The notes under the pieces are model-generated. The model searched no databases. It was not told the DNA's origin and saw only the letters and a program-made list of their open reading frames with translations. From Neolewinella aurantiaca (lineage in GTDB: Bacteria > Bacteroidota > Bacteroidia > Chitinophagales > Saprospiraceae): a DNA stretch of 49,563 nucleotides. The DNA lies in the NCBI RefSeq assembly GCF_008014675.1, contig NZ_VOXD01000042.1:1-49563 (forward strand). Direction: 5' to 3'. This document shows, in pieces, positions 9,362-16,808 of the stretch. The translations under genes and the position numbers were made by a program. Each line of letters starts with the position of its first letter. Within the stretch, counting starts at the first letter, position 1.

Positions 9362-9640
9362 CCGAGGCCTGAGGACTGCGTTCCCTCCCGTTTTGCCCGT
9401 TCATTTTTTTTTGATAAAAAACGAACCAAAAAATCAAGGCTGTGCCACCGGCTAATCGTGGAATCCAATTTTTGAAGCCTAAAATGGAAAAACTCGCGTC
9501 GGCGTTGGTTAGGTTGTTTCCTGGCTTGTGAGTTGCTCGAAGTCTTTGGTGCTGATCCTGGGGCTTCGGGGACGCTCAGACAGTTTCCATTTTTAAACGG
9601 CTTCAAAAACCGGATTCCACTGCCGGTGCCAAGGCCGAAG
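9362..9640 (+). repeat. Repeat A, copy 4 (long hairpin 9435-9638)
   Basis: Nearly identical arms; the segment before them has lost a C in CATTTTTTCTTGAT. Followed directly by segment C, as in copy 2. Confidence 0.75.
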
Positions 9641-9754
9641 CCGGAAGGACTGAACTCTGTGCGTTGCTTTCGAATACGGAAGTTGGAGTATCAAGGATAA
9701 GCTTTGGCCCGGCCGCCTTCGCCTCCGGTCGCGTAATATTGAGAGAGAGAATTT

Positions 9755-9772
9755 GCCTGGAACTTTCCAGGC
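9755..9772 (-). terminator. Short perfect hairpin after the VOC gene
   Basis: GCCTGGAA-CT-TTCCAGGC is a perfect 8-bp stem, 29 bases beyond the stop codon of the minus-strand VOC gene. No long T run follows. Confidence 0.35.
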
Positions 9773-9800
9773 TTCTGAAAGACTGCGGAGCTGAACTGAA

Positions 9801-10232
9801 TTAGCTATTCAACTGCTTGGCGAACAAGCGTGAGATATCCCGGAACGCTTTAAACTCCAGCGCATTGCCGGCAGGATCATAGAAGAACATCGTGTTCTGC
9901 TCGCCGGGCAGACCTTCAAAGCGGACGTAAGGCTCGATCTCGAACTTCACGCCGTGATCACGCAGTCGTTGGGCAAAATCTTCAAACTGTTGCCATTCCA
10001 GCACGACACCGTAGTGCGGTACGGGCACATGCTTTCCGTCAACTTCGTTGCGGTGATCGTCTTCCTGCTTTTTAGGGGCGAGGTGAGCAACGAGTTGGTG
10101 GCCGAAAAAGTCGAAGTCGATCCATTCGGTATCGGTGCGGCCCTCGGCGCAGCCGAGGACCGTGCCGTAAAAATGACGGGCGGCTTCGAGGTCGTCCACC
10201 GGGGCTGCAAGGTGAAATGGTTGAATAGGCAT
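9801..10232 (-). CDS. VOC (glyoxalase/dioxygenase-fold) family protein
   Basis: The 143-residue product starts at an ATG (10232) with IQPFHLAAPVDDLEAARHFYGTVLGC, the opening beta-alpha module of the vicinal-oxygen-chelate fold, and closes with EQNTMFFYDPAGNALEFKAF, the second metal-side module with the PxGNxLEF signature. The histidine at residue 7, a middle HYGVVLE and the glutamate of LEFK are likely metal ligands. Members include glyoxalases, fosfomycin-resistance enzymes and ring-cleaving dioxygenases. The sequence alone does not decide the substrate, and I would not call it glyoxalase I. It is a single gene next to the repeat field and is transcribed towards it. Confidence 0.88.
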   Translation of the reverse strand: MPIQPFHLAAPVDDLEAARHFYGTVLGCAEGRTDTEWIDFDFFGHQLVAHLAPKKQEDDHRNEVDGKHVPVPHYGVVLEWQQFEDFAQRLRDHGVKFEIEPYVRFEGLPGEQNTMFFYDPAGNALEFKAFRDISRLFAKQLNS

Positions 10233-10314
10233 AAGTAATCGTTTAGTTATGAACTGGATTTGTTTGCAGTGGCAAAATACAGGTTTTGAGATTTATCCGG
10301 CTTCCGGGGTTTGT

Positions 10315-10335
10315 GCGACGGAGCGCAGGTGCAAA
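10315..10335 (-). repeat. Dispersed motif copy 5
   Basis: The minus strand reads TTTGCACCTGCGCTCCGTCGC, 83 bases upstream of the VOC start and in the same direction as that gene. A possible -33 TTTG role is not backed by a -7 element at the right spacing. Confidence 0.55.
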
Positions 10336-10428
10336 CCAAGGTTCTTAAGAAAGCCTTAAAAGCGTAATGCCGTGGCCGCGAATGCCAGCTGTTTTCGTTG
10401 TCGATTCAAAACTACTAAAACCCTGAAT

Positions 10429-11226
10429 ATGCCTTATTTTTTTCTACTTGCTCTGTTGCTCACCGGAACCAGCAGCTATGCACAGACCGAACCCAAACCC
10501 ACCTCTTTTCACTTCGAATTAGACTTCTTTCTTACCCGGCCGACAATGGTTAGGGCCGATAACGATCTCAAAAACAGGGTTGAAAAAGGAGGAGCCATAA
10601 GCTTTGCCATGCGCAGAAATCTCTCGCCACAACTTTCTCTGGAGGCAGGGTTAGGAGTTCAATTTCTGGGGCTCCGGCAACGGAAAGAGGATTTACTTTT
10701 TGGTTGTAACCTTCCCCCAGAGTTTGGCGGAGATAATGCTCCGTCCTCTTACCTCGACGCTACGGTTGCCCTGACGAGCGCGACTGTTCACGTAGCGCCA
10801 ATCTTCCACCTTGAAGGTGACCGGGATGGCGTCTACCTTAAGCCTAAGCTCCGTTTCAACTATAACATCGGAGATACAGTAGATGGCGACTTACACGAGT
10901 GCGGCAGGGATGAAGGGACTGCAATCAACGTAGGCAGCGTTACGGCCCGTAAGCTCACACTATTCCCCGGGATCGGGTTCGGCTACCAGGGAGAAAACGA
11001 GAACGGTAAGTTCTCCTACATCGAGGTGAACTTCGCAATGTCGGCAGGGAAGACCTTCACTAAAGAGGCTGGCGGTCCCGCCGAACCGATAGGCTTCTGG
11101 CAGGAAGGCGGAGCCATGCTCGGTGGAGTAACCATCGGCTGGCAAATAGGGGGCGGAACGAAAAAGAAGAAACGGATGAAGAAAGTACAACCAGCACCGG
11201 AGCCGGGCTATTATTTTTTCCAGTAA
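10429..11226 (+). CDS. Exported outer-membrane beta-barrel protein
   Basis: The 265-residue product has a clear signal peptide (MPYFFLLALLLTGTSSYAQ) from the ATG at 10429. The frame runs upstream to 10372, but those codons would precede the signal and are not conserved-looking. The mature part alternates polar and hydrophobic residues in strand-sized blocks (LSLEAGLGVQFLGLR, VYLKPKLRFNYNIG, LTLFPGIGFGYQG, FSYIEVNFAMSAG, MLGGVTIGWQIGG), as in small outer-membrane barrels. It ends in a lysine-rich tail (KKKKRMKK) before PEPGYYFFQ, an unusual end for a barrel. Two cysteines may form a disulfide. No enzyme motif is visible. The PepSY-type gene follows 72 bases later with its own -7 element. Confidence 0.75.
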   Translation: MPYFFLLALLLTGTSSYAQTEPKPTSFHFELDFFLTRPTMVRADNDLKNRVEKGGAISFAMRRNLSPQLSLEAGLGVQFLGLRQRKEDLLFGCNLPPEFGGDNAPSSYLDATVALTSATVHVAPIFHLEGDRDGVYLKPKLRFNYNIGDTVDGDLHECGRDEGTAINVGSVTARKLTLFPGIGFGYQGENENGKFSYIEVNFAMSAGKTFTKEAGGPAEPIGFWQEGGAMLGGVTIGWQIGGGTKKKKRMKKVQPAPEPGYYFFQ

Positions 11227-11265
11227 GCTGCTGAAAACCTTGTCTGGATTTTGTCCAAATAGTAT

Positions 11266-11273
11266 TAGCTTTG
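11266..11273 (+). promoter_or_regulatory. -7 promoter element of the PepSY-type gene
   Basis: TAGCTTTG matches TAnnTTTG, 25 bases before the ATG at 11299. Confidence 0.5.
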
Positions 11274-11298
11274 CGCCAACTGGTAATCAACAAACATT

Positions 11299-11817
11299 AT
11301 GGACAACAAACGCCCCCTCTCCTTTAAGATGCGCATTATTCACCGTTACCTCGGCTTTTTCCTGGCCGGGATTATGGCGATTTATGCGGTTAGTGGAATC
11401 ATCCTGGTTTTCCGTAGAACCAATTTTTTGAAGCAGAACGTCAAAACGGAGCGTGTAATCGCGGCCAATCTTGCGCCTGAAGCAGTAGGGGAGGCTTTGA
11501 AGATCAAGGACTTCGAAGTTAAAAAGACCGAAGGCGACGTCATCAGCTTCGGCGAAGCGAATACTTACAATCTTGCAACGGGAGAAGTGGTGACCTACAA
11601 GAAGCAGTACGGGTACGTGGTCGATAAGATCGTCCACCTGCACAAGGCAACAACCAACGACCCGATGTACTACCTCAACATCTTTTTTGGTTTGAGCTTA
11701 CTGTTCTTCGTGATCTCCGCTTTCTGGATGTATCTCCCGGACGGAAAAATTCTGCGGAAAGGATTAATTTTTACCGCCGGGGGAATCATTTTGACGTTGA
11801 TAATGTTGTTCGTATAA
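11299..11817 (+). CDS. PepSY-associated transmembrane helix protein
   Basis: The 172-residue product has the layout of the short Bacteroidota PepSY_TM proteins: an N-terminal membrane helix preceded by the typical MRIIHRYLGFFLAGIMAIYAVSGIIL (about residues 11-36), a periplasmic PepSY-like module (AVGEALKIKDFEVKKTEGDVISF) with a second YNLATGEVVTYKKQ hairpin, a HLHKATTNDPMYYLNIFFGLSLLFFVISAFWMY helix, and a last helix at the C-terminus. Larger relatives are linked to iron or siderophore reduction, but here the only visible neighbour is the barrel gene upstream, so no partner can be named. The conserved histidines near the helices (H15, H114, H116) could bind haem; that is inference. A hairpin terminator follows. 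Confidence 0.85.
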   Translation: MDNKRPLSFKMRIIHRYLGFFLAGIMAIYAVSGIILVFRRTNFLKQNVKTERVIAANLAPEAVGEALKIKDFEVKKTEGDVISFGEANTYNLATGEVVTYKKQYGYVVDKIVHLHKATTNDPMYYLNIFFGLSLLFFVISAFWMYLPDGKILRKGLIFTAGGIILTLIMLFV

Positions 11818-11841
11818 CGAACGAACCTCCTGAGTTCAGTA

Positions 11842-11863
11842 AAGCCAATTTTTTTGGCTTCTT
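11842..11863 (+). terminator. Terminator-like hairpin after the PepSY-type gene
   Basis: AAGCCAA pairs with TTGGCTT over a T-rich loop, 24 bases after the stop codon; the trailing T run is short (CTTT). Confidence 0.5.
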
Positions 11864-11917
11864 TGCCTGTGGTTCCTATTATTATCTACCCAATAAGCCC
11901 CGTAAGCCATCACAGTA

Positions 11918-12646
11918 CTGACCCACTCCCAGATCGGCGCCCACCATACCGATCACAACGAAGACGCCTACGTCACCGCTGAGATTTCCGATCGCCACCT
12001 TCTGGTGGCGGTAATGGATGGTTGCTCGATGGGTAAAGACTCGCATTTTGCGTCTTCGCTGATCGCAAAGGTGCTCCGCCGAATCGCGAAGCAAACCAAC
12101 CTGCGCAGCTTTGCCGAAAGAACGCAGCACACCACCCGTGATCTGCTTAAGGATACACTCCGCACTCTTTTCAGTGACCTGGTGCGCCTCAACGCCGATC
12201 TCGACCTCGACTACGACGAGCTGTTGAGTACGCTGGTGCTCGCTATTGTAGACACCCAGGAGCGCAACGCCGAAATTCTGGCAATCGGTGATGGTGTAAT
12301 TGCCTGCGACGAGGAAATAGTAGAGTTCAACCACGACAACAAGCCCGATTATCTCGGTTATCACCTGCACGAAGACTTCGAGGACTACTGGAATGTGCTT
12401 ACCCAGCGGGTCTCGGCGCAGGACTTTCAGGACCTCGCACTGGCGACCGATGGAGTACTTTCCTTCCGGGCCTTCAGCCACGATTCTTACCGGCCGGTTA
12501 CCGATGATGAGTTGCTTACGTTCTTGCTCGTCGACCGGGAGGAAGGAGCAGAAGACACTGCTTACCGCAGGAAGGTGATTTACATTAAGAACACCTTCGG
12601 TCTGGAGGCCACAGATGATTTGACGGTGGTGCGTCTTTCGGTGTAG
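11918..12646 (+). CDS. PP2C-family serine/threonine phosphatase (non-standard start)
   Basis: The frame carries PP2C landmarks: SQIGAHHTDHNEDAY (motif with the metal-binding ED), LLVAVMDGCSMGKDSHFAS (the DG motif) and a C-terminal TDDLTVVRL. The last matches the TDDxT ending of this phosphatase branch, and LALATDGVLSF supplies the TDG motif. About 242 residues, a plausible full domain. The start is a problem. The frame is open back to a TAA at 11903-11905, but no ATG, GTG or TTG precedes the ED motif. The first GTG (12005) would cut off 29 residues that are clearly part of the domain. A CTG at 11918 is the only near-start codon, so I placed the start there; ATC at 11909 is another possibility. 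Likely role: dephosphorylating Ser/Thr in an unknown signalling path. Confidence 0.78.
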   Translation: MTHSQIGAHHTDHNEDAYVTAEISDRHLLVAVMDGCSMGKDSHFASSLIAKVLRRIAKQTNLRSFAERTQHTTRDLLKDTLRTLFSDLVRLNADLDLDYDELLSTLVLAIVDTQERNAEILAIGDGVIACDEEIVEFNHDNKPDYLGYHLHEDFEDYWNVLTQRVSAQDFQDLALATDGVLSFRAFSHDSYRPVTDDELLTFLLVDREEGAEDTAYRRKVIYIKNTFGLEATDDLTVVRLSV

Positions 12647-12673
12647 AGATACTTTGGTTTGTTGGGGTGGCGG

Positions 12674-13065
12674 TCACTTTTTCCCAAGTAACCCAACGGC
12701 CAAAAATCTGTCCGGATTAGACTGCATATGGCTCAACAGGCGCCCTACACGCTCTGATGCTTCGATATGTACTGCATGAACTTCTGGCGAAATGTGCCCG
12801 CAGTCTAAGGAGAAATCGAGCCAGGCTTGAGTTTCAATGTTCTCACTTGCGCAATCAGCAAGTTGAGATTGAAAGTGCGTGGGATATGCTCTACGCCCAA
12901 AACTCTCTGCAAGATTTGCAGTAACTGACCGCGAGGAACGACGAATTTGATCGGTAAGGCTGTAATCCTCTTCTTTGGGGAATTGATTGATCATGCGAAA
13001 AATGGAGCTGACCAGCTTAAATGAATGGTCGTATGCCTGCAGTCCTTGAAACGAGATCGTGCCAT
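12674..13065 (-). CDS. Four-helix-bundle protein (S23/TIGR02436 family), frameshifted at its start
   Basis: The well-read part (from an ATG at 12994) gives MINQFPKEEDYSLTDQIRRSSRSVTANLAESFGRR, the hallmark of the small four-helix-bundle family once called 23S intervening-sequence proteins; the LGKK tail is at 12674. The family normally has a first helix before this. That helix is present in the same frame upstream (SFQGLQAYDHSFKLVSSIF, about 13055-12995), but no start codon serves it. The ATG at 13065-13063 is one base out of phase: ATGGCACG would need an extra G (ATGGGCACG) to give MGTISFQGL. Either a one-base deletion has damaged the gene, an unusual start such as the CTG at 13042 is used, or a sequencing error is present. 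Function is unknown; homologues form pentamers. Confidence 0.8.
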
Positions 13066-13227
13066 GGTACTATTATTGGTGAGCAGCAAAGTTGAGAATG
13101 GCCCAGCCAACTAGTCTTCATTTATACGTATATAAGCGTTTGAAAATGGATGGGGTGTTTAACTTGCTTACTTTCAATCAATTGCAAATTCGATGTTTCC
13201 CCTCCAACGCTCCAGAATTCCAACGAA

Positions 13228-13761
13228 CTAACGAACCAACCTTCCAACGATCCAGTATACCATCATTCCCGCCGCAACGGCGACGTTAAGGCTGTGTTTG
13301 GTGCCAAACTGTTCGATTTCGATCGTCCCGTCGGCAGCATCGATGACGGCCTGGTTGACGCCGTTTACTTCGTTTCCAACTACAAGGACCAGAGGCTGAC
13401 CGGCCGGAGGAGCGAAGTTTTTCAGCAACGTACTTTGCTCCGTTTGTTCCAGGCATTGCACCTGCGCGCCGTCGCCCTTCAGCTCCTTCACGAGCGCCAG
13501 CGCGTCATCGTGATGGCTCCAACTCATGGATTCAGTAGCGCCGAGTGCGGTCTTCAAAATGTCACGATGGGGCGGGGTTGCGGTGATTCCGCAGAGGTAA
13601 ATGTGCTCGAGAGCGAAGCAATCTGCCGTCCGGAAAAGGCTGCCTACATTGTTGGCGGAACGTATGTCGTCGAGCAGGAGCGAGACCGGATTCTTCTTCG
13701 CGGCGGCAAATTCGGCAGGAGAGAGGCGGTTGAGTTCCGCCATAGATTTTTTCTTGTGCAT
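13228..13761 (-). CDS. TrmH/SpoU-family RNA 2'-O-methyltransferase
   Basis: The 177-residue product holds the SPOUT motifs: LLLDDIRSANNVGSLFRTADCF (motif 1, with the conserved N and R), VLVVGNEVNGVNQAVIDAADG (motif 2, GNE) and IEIEQFGTKHSLNVAVAAGMMVYWIV (motif 3, SLNVAVA), which form the knot that binds SAM. It lacks the N-terminal RNA-binding extension of long family members, so it is a minimal TrmH-like enzyme acting on tRNA or rRNA; the target nucleotide cannot be read from sequence. An ATG at 13743 is an alternative start. A dispersed-motif copy lies within the gene (GDGAQVQCLEQ) and another sits 58 bases upstream, spaced as a possible promoter. Confidence 0.93.
   Translation of the reverse strand: MHKKKSMAELNRLSPAEFAAAKKNPVSLLLDDIRSANNVGSLFRTADCFALEHIYLCGITATPPHRDILKTALGATESMSWSHHDDALALVKELKGDGAQVQCLEQTEQSTLLKNFAPPAGQPLVLVVGNEVNGVNQAVIDAADGTIEIEQFGTKHSLNVAVAAGMMVYWIVGRLVR
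13456..13476 (+). repeat. Dispersed motif copy 6, inside the methyltransferase gene
   Basis: TTGCACCTGCGCGCCGTCGCC on the plus strand, antisense to the gene, in a poorly conserved loop between SPOUT motifs 1 and 2. Confidence 0.55.
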
Positions 13762-13818
13762 GCTGAGCAGGGTAGGACGTCGTTTTTATTCATCCGCTTG
13801 AGGCGAACATGATTATGG

Positions 13819-13838
13819 GGCGCAAACGCAGGTGCAAA
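13819..13838 (-). repeat. Dispersed motif copy 7, upstream of the methyltransferase
   Basis: The minus strand reads TTTGCACCTGCGTTTGCGCC. Its TTTG is followed 19 bases later by TAATCATG, so TTTG and TA sit at the spacing of a -33/-7 promoter, although the -7 box is poor. Confidence 0.55.
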
Positions 13839-13969
13839 GAAACGCTTTTTGAAAAGCAACGTAACAACCGTATTGCAATGAATTGAGCTTCAGGGTGTAA
13901 CAAGTGCTACCGTGCAGTGATAGAAGGATGAGTCTCGGAAATTGATCCGGGACCTGAAATTAACTCACC

Positions 13970-14545
13970 ATGACCAACCGATCCACTTTCATACTGGCCA
14001 CTTTTGGCTTCCTCCTCGTCCTGCTAAGTTGCGCCTGCGACCCTTGCGACGACCCCGGCACCATCGAAATCGACTACTCCGACCGTAGCGCACCAGACCT
14101 TTACTGGCAAATCGTTACCCGTACCACAACTCCATCCGGTCCGATCAGTGCGATCACTTTAGTTAGCGACCCGAACTCCTCTATTGGAATTACCAGCAAT
14201 GACGTGGTGGAGGTTACTTTGTTTGGAGAAGACAACCAGAGCGGAATGAAATGGCTTAATCTGCAGGGTGGTTTTGGCTACTTATGCTCGGCCGCAGATG
14301 GTGCAATTGCCCTTGACGGCATTATCCCCGGCAACCGTATTTTCTTTGATCTTGCCGAAGGCGAGTGCGCCGTGGCTGAAGCGGAATATCCTGTTTTCGT
14401 TGTGGATGGAAGTAGTCTTTGCCCGGGGAACTTTCCTGGTCTGTCCAACGGAGGCTACGAACTACTGGGTTCAGGTGCTAATTCCAACGATTACATCAGG
14501 CAGAATTTTCGTCTGCTGATCAACATTCTGGATTCAGGCATTTAA
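13970..14545 (+). CDS. Predicted lipoprotein of unknown function
   Basis: The 191-residue product opens with a lipoprotein signal (ILATFGFLLVLLSCACDPC), where the cysteine after LLS is the probable lipidation site. The mature part starts with a cysteine-rich CACDPCDDPG patch and continues as beta-rich sequence (LYWQIVTRTTT, ISAITLVSDPNSS, VVEVTLFGEDNQSG). This could be an immunoglobulin-like fold that sits on the periplasmic or outer face of the outer membrane. I recognise no family. The gene is monocistronic: a strong bidirectional terminator separates it from the convergent rpoD. Confidence 0.7.
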   Translation: MTNRSTFILATFGFLLVLLSCACDPCDDPGTIEIDYSDRSAPDLYWQIVTRTTTPSGPISAITLVSDPNSSIGITSNDVVEVTLFGEDNQSGMKWLNLQGGFGYLCSAADGAIALDGIIPGNRIFFDLAEGECAVAEAEYPVFVVDGSSLCPGNFPGLSNGGYELLGSGANSNDYIRQNFRLLINILDSGI

Positions 14546-14563
14546 GTCACAGACCGGCGCTCA

Positions 14564-14607
14564 AAAAGACAGCCACCGCTTCGGATCCGAAGCGGTGGCT
14601 GTCTTTT
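14564..14607 (+). terminator. Strong bidirectional terminator between the lipoprotein gene and rpoD
   Basis: A 22-base perfect inverted repeat: AAAAGACAGCCACCGCTTCG is mirrored by its complement around GGATCC-type centre, with A and T runs on both sides. It can stop transcription from both convergent genes. Confidence 0.9.
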
Positions 14608-14635
14608 CAGTACTGTTTTCTGATTTTGAGACTCC

Positions 14636-15505
14636 TTAGTTACCCAGGTAGTTTTTCAGAAGCTTGGAGCGGTTAGCACCGCGGAGCTTATTGATGGCTT
14701 TATCCTTGATCTGGCGAACCCGCTCGCGGGTAAGGCCGAACTTTTCGCCGATGTCTTCGAGGCTCATGGGGTGCTCTACGCCGATGCCGTAGTAAAGCTT
14801 GATTACGTCGCACTGCCGTTCGGTAAGGGTTCCGAGGCTGCGATCGATTTCGCGGCGGAGGGATTCTTTGTACTCCAGTGCGGAGTCTGTTCCGGGGGTA
14901 GCGGTGTTAGCGAGTACGTCGAGAAGGCTGTTGTCTTCTCCTTCCACGAAGGGAGCATCCATGGATACGTGACGTGCGGCAACTCCGAGGGTGGTTTCTA
15001 CTTCTTCGGGAGCGATTTCGAGCTGAGCGGCGAGTTCTTCGCTGCTGGGTTCACGTTCGTAGGTCTGCTCCAGCATAGAGAAGGCCTTATTGATTTTGTT
15101 GAGGCTACCTACCTTATTGAGCGGCAGGCGGACGATCCGGCTCTGCTCGGCAAGTGCCTGAAGGATAGATTGGCGAATCCACCAAACGGCGTAGGAGATG
15201 AATTTGAATCCACGGGTCTCGTCGAAACGTTGGGCTGCTTTGATCAGTCCAAGGTTGCCTTCGTTGATCAGGTCGGAAAGAGAGAGGCCCTGGTTTTGGT
15301 ACTGCTTAGCTACGGAGACAACAAAGCGGAGGTTAGCTTTGGTCAGCTTTTCAAGGGCCAATTGGTCTCCTTGCTTGATCCGCTTGGCCAAATCAACTTC
15401 TTCTTCGGGGGTCAGCAGGTCGACCTTACCGATTTCTTGCAGGTACTTTTCGAGCGACTGACTCTCACGATTGGTTATCGACTTGGTTATTTTAAGCTGT
15501 CTCAT
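14636..15505 (-). CDS. rpoD: Primary RNA polymerase sigma factor (sigma-70 family)
   Basis: The 289-residue product is the short Bacteroidota housekeeping sigma. From the ATG at 15505 it begins [26 protein letters not shown] (region 1.2), continues with [51 protein letters not shown] and [17 protein letters not shown] (regions 2.1-2.4), region 3, and ends with [14 protein letters not shown]...[27 protein letters not shown] (region 4, helix-turn-helix for the -33 box). Region 1.1 is absent, as usual in the phylum. This factor recognises the TTG-N19/20-TAnnTTTG promoters seen throughout the window. Its own upstream sequence holds such a promoter. A frame continuing upstream to 15619 crosses that promoter and is rejected as start. 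Confidence 0.97.
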   Translation of the reverse strand: MRQLKITKSITNRESQSLEKYLQEIGKVDLLTPEEEVDLAKRIKQGDQLALEKLTKANLRFVVSVAKQYQNQGLSLSDLINEGNLGLIKAAQRFDETRGFKFISYAVWWIRQSILQALAEQSRIVRLPLNKVGSLNKINKAFSMLEQTYEREPSSEELAAQLEIAPEEVETTLGVAARHVSMDAPFVEGEDNSLLDVLANTATPGTDSALEYKESLRREIDRSLGTLTERQCDVIKLYYGIGVEHPMSLEDIGEKFGLTRERVRQIKDKAINKLRGANRSKLLKNYLGN

Positions 15506-15534
15506 ACAGAAAGGATAGTTTTTGAAATTGGGCG

Positions 15535-15565
15535 CAAAATTACGGGTAATTTCCCTAGGAATCAA
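15535..15565 (-). promoter_or_regulatory. rpoD promoter
   Basis: On the minus strand TTG (15565-15563), then 20 bases, then TAATTTTG (15542-15535), a close match to the Bacteroidota -33/-7 promoter; the ATG is 29 bases downstream. The best complete promoter in the window. Confidence 0.65.
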
Positions 15566-15700
15566 TAGCTTATCGCTACTTTTCGCGCCTACCTTTACCC
15601 AAACACCACAGAGGCCCATTAGGTTGGGTTGAAAAAGAATTTTGGTAGTCTCGTTTTATTTACCTTAATTGCCCGCCATCATCCCTCCCAAATCACTGAA

Positions 15701-16081
15701 ATGGAACGTGTTAAGTTTACCTCTGAGTTTATCTGTCGGGCTTCCCCCAACATCGTGTACCAATTCCTTACCGATCCGGCGTGTCTTACGCGCTGGTTTT
15801 GTGACGAAGTTGACATAAACGACCAAACCTACACCTTCGTGTGGGAAGGATCGGCCGAAGTCGCAGAGCTCATAGAAGACAAAGAAGGCGAAATGGTACG
15901 CTTCGCCTGGGAAGACGCCGACGACGACGACGAATACCTGGAGTTCGACATCAAGAAGAGCCCGGTAACCGGCGAAACGATTGTGAACGTTACTGATTTC
16001 GCCGACGACGACGAAGTAGAAGACCAGCGTGCGCTTTGGCTGACCCAGCTTACGCGCATGAAAGGCGTTATGGGCGGATAG
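15701..16081 (+). CDS. START-like (SRPBCC/AHA1-type) domain protein
   Basis: The 126-residue product begins at the ATG at 15701, MERVKFTSEFICRASPNIVYQFLTDPACLTRWFCDEVDI, which matches the opening of the Bacteroidota START-like protein family (helix-grip fold; usually one hydrophobic cavity). It continues with YTFVWEGSAEVAELIEDKEGEMVRFAWE and ends LTRMKGVMGG. A strongly acidic DADDDDEYLEF run is odd, as is a second acidic DFADDDEVEDQ. The frame is open to 15629, but those codons look non-coding. The ligand is unknown. It is divergent from rpoD across 195 bases and monocistronic. Confidence 0.88.
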   Translation: MERVKFTSEFICRASPNIVYQFLTDPACLTRWFCDEVDINDQTYTFVWEGSAEVAELIEDKEGEMVRFAWEDADDDDEYLEFDIKKSPVTGETIVNVTDFADDDEVEDQRALWLTQLTRMKGVMGG

Positions 16082-16175
16082 AAAAGATCTGTTAGCTTTG
16101 GTATTCTCTAACCTTGTGGTGCTCTTCGTGAGTTACTACTTGGCCGCTGTATTCACAACTACTAAACTAAGGTGC

Positions 16176-16183
16176 TACCTTCG
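16176..16183 (+). promoter_or_regulatory. Near -7 element before the ArsC/Spx-like gene
   Basis: TACCTTCG differs from TAnnTTTG at one position and ends only 5 bases before the ATG at 16189, so a transcript from here would be nearly leaderless. If translation starts at the second ATG (16198), the leader is a few bases longer. Confidence 0.4.
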
Positions 16184-16188
16184 CGCTT

Positions 16189-16545
16189 ATGCAGAAAATG
16201 TACCAACTATCCACCTGCTCCACTTGCAAACGCATAATCGGAGAGCTTGGCGAACAGCCCGATCTTGAGGTTGTCAATATTAAAACCGACCCAATCACCG
16301 GGGAACAACTCGATGAGATGGCTCGTTTGGCGGGCAGCTACGAAAAGCTGTTCAGCAGGAACGCCCGTAAGTATCGAAGCCAGGGACTTAATAAAAAGGA
16401 ACTGACTGAGGACGACTATCGTCGCCTGATTCTTGAAGAGTATACCTTTTTGAAGCGTCCCGTTACGATCATAGGTGATCAGATTTTTATCGGGAACCGG
16501 GCCAAGGCCATAGATGCTACAAAGTTAGCTTTAGGTATCAAGTAG
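16189..16545 (+). CDS. ArsC/Spx-family thioredoxin-fold protein
   Basis: The 118-residue product carries the ArsC/Spx/YffB pattern: YQLSTCSTCKRIIGEL with a C10xxC13 redox pair at the end of strand 1, a middle KLFSRNARKYRSQGL (the family's 'LFxxxxxxyR..gl' stretch), a helix with LTEDDYRRLILEE, and LKRPVTIIGDQIFIG with the cis-proline RP. The two cysteines make a reductase of the glutaredoxin-linked type plausible, though many members with this signature have no arsenate activity. No ars genes lie nearby. M4 (16198) is an alternative start. A terminator follows 57 bases after the stop codon. Confidence 0.85.
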   Translation: MQKMYQLSTCSTCKRIIGELGEQPDLEVVNIKTDPITGEQLDEMARLAGSYEKLFSRNARKYRSQGLNKKELTEDDYRRLILEEYTFLKRPVTIIGDQIFIGNRAKAIDATKLALGIK

Positions 16546-16601
16546 CCTTAAGGCAGTCAAGTTTGTCAGGGAAGTGATTGGTGAGTAGAAACACGAATCG
16601 T

Positions 16602-16640
16602 AAACCCCATTGCTCCGAAAAGGTCGATGGGGTTTTTCTT
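16602..16640 (+). terminator. Rho-independent terminator
   Basis: AAACCCCAT pairs with ATGGGGTTT, then TTC TT; ends the ArsC/Spx-like transcript. Confidence 0.75.
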
Positions 16641-16800
16641 GTGCTTTTAAGGGTTTAAATGTACTGTTTTGCTGTAAGAAAGTGGTTTTATCCCTGAGTT
16701 TAGCTGAATTCGGAGGTGAATTGGCTTTTGTTGAAGGTTGAAACCTTCAAATGTACCATAATATCCTTTTTCTATGCTAGGGCGCCCTTTGCGGCGGCTT

Positions 16801-16808
16801 TACTTTTG
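16801..16808 (+). promoter_or_regulatory. -7 promoter element of the MDR oxidoreductase gene
   Basis: TACTTTTG, exact TAnnTTTG, 40 bases before the ATG at 16849. An AT-rich leader follows. Confidence 0.5.

Larger units (their letters stand above)
7600..9735. repeat. Composite repeat field, two copies of an A-B-A-C unit
   Basis: This 2.1-kb gene-free field is built from three recurring segments. A (about 280 bp) occurs at 7690-7968, 8139-8418, 8908-9189 and 9362-9640. B (about 160 bp, with TTGATTGCTGAGCG) occurs at 7976-8138 and 9197-9361, with a partial copy at 8837-8907. C (with ACGGAAGTTGGAG) occurs at 8419-8560 and 9641-9735, and C-tail-like sequence (CGCCTTCACCTCCGGTGA) also opens the field at about 7600. 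The order A-B-A-C is found twice, so the larger unit was duplicated around about 270 bp of unrelated sequence (8570-8837). Reading frames of 60-140 codons across it are the same repeat translated over and over (FLSRKNERAKRE) and are not genes. Confidence 0.85.

Noticed and set aside
7574..9606. Several minus-strand open frames of 65-137 codons in the repeat field
   Set aside because: They are the same repeats read over and over (FLSRKNERAKRE, RLSPRYIPSHLACR), lack signals and conserved domains, and change frame between copies.
7600..9735. CRISPR array
   Set aside because: Copies are 280 bases long, diverged and unevenly spaced, without short regular spacers or cas genes.
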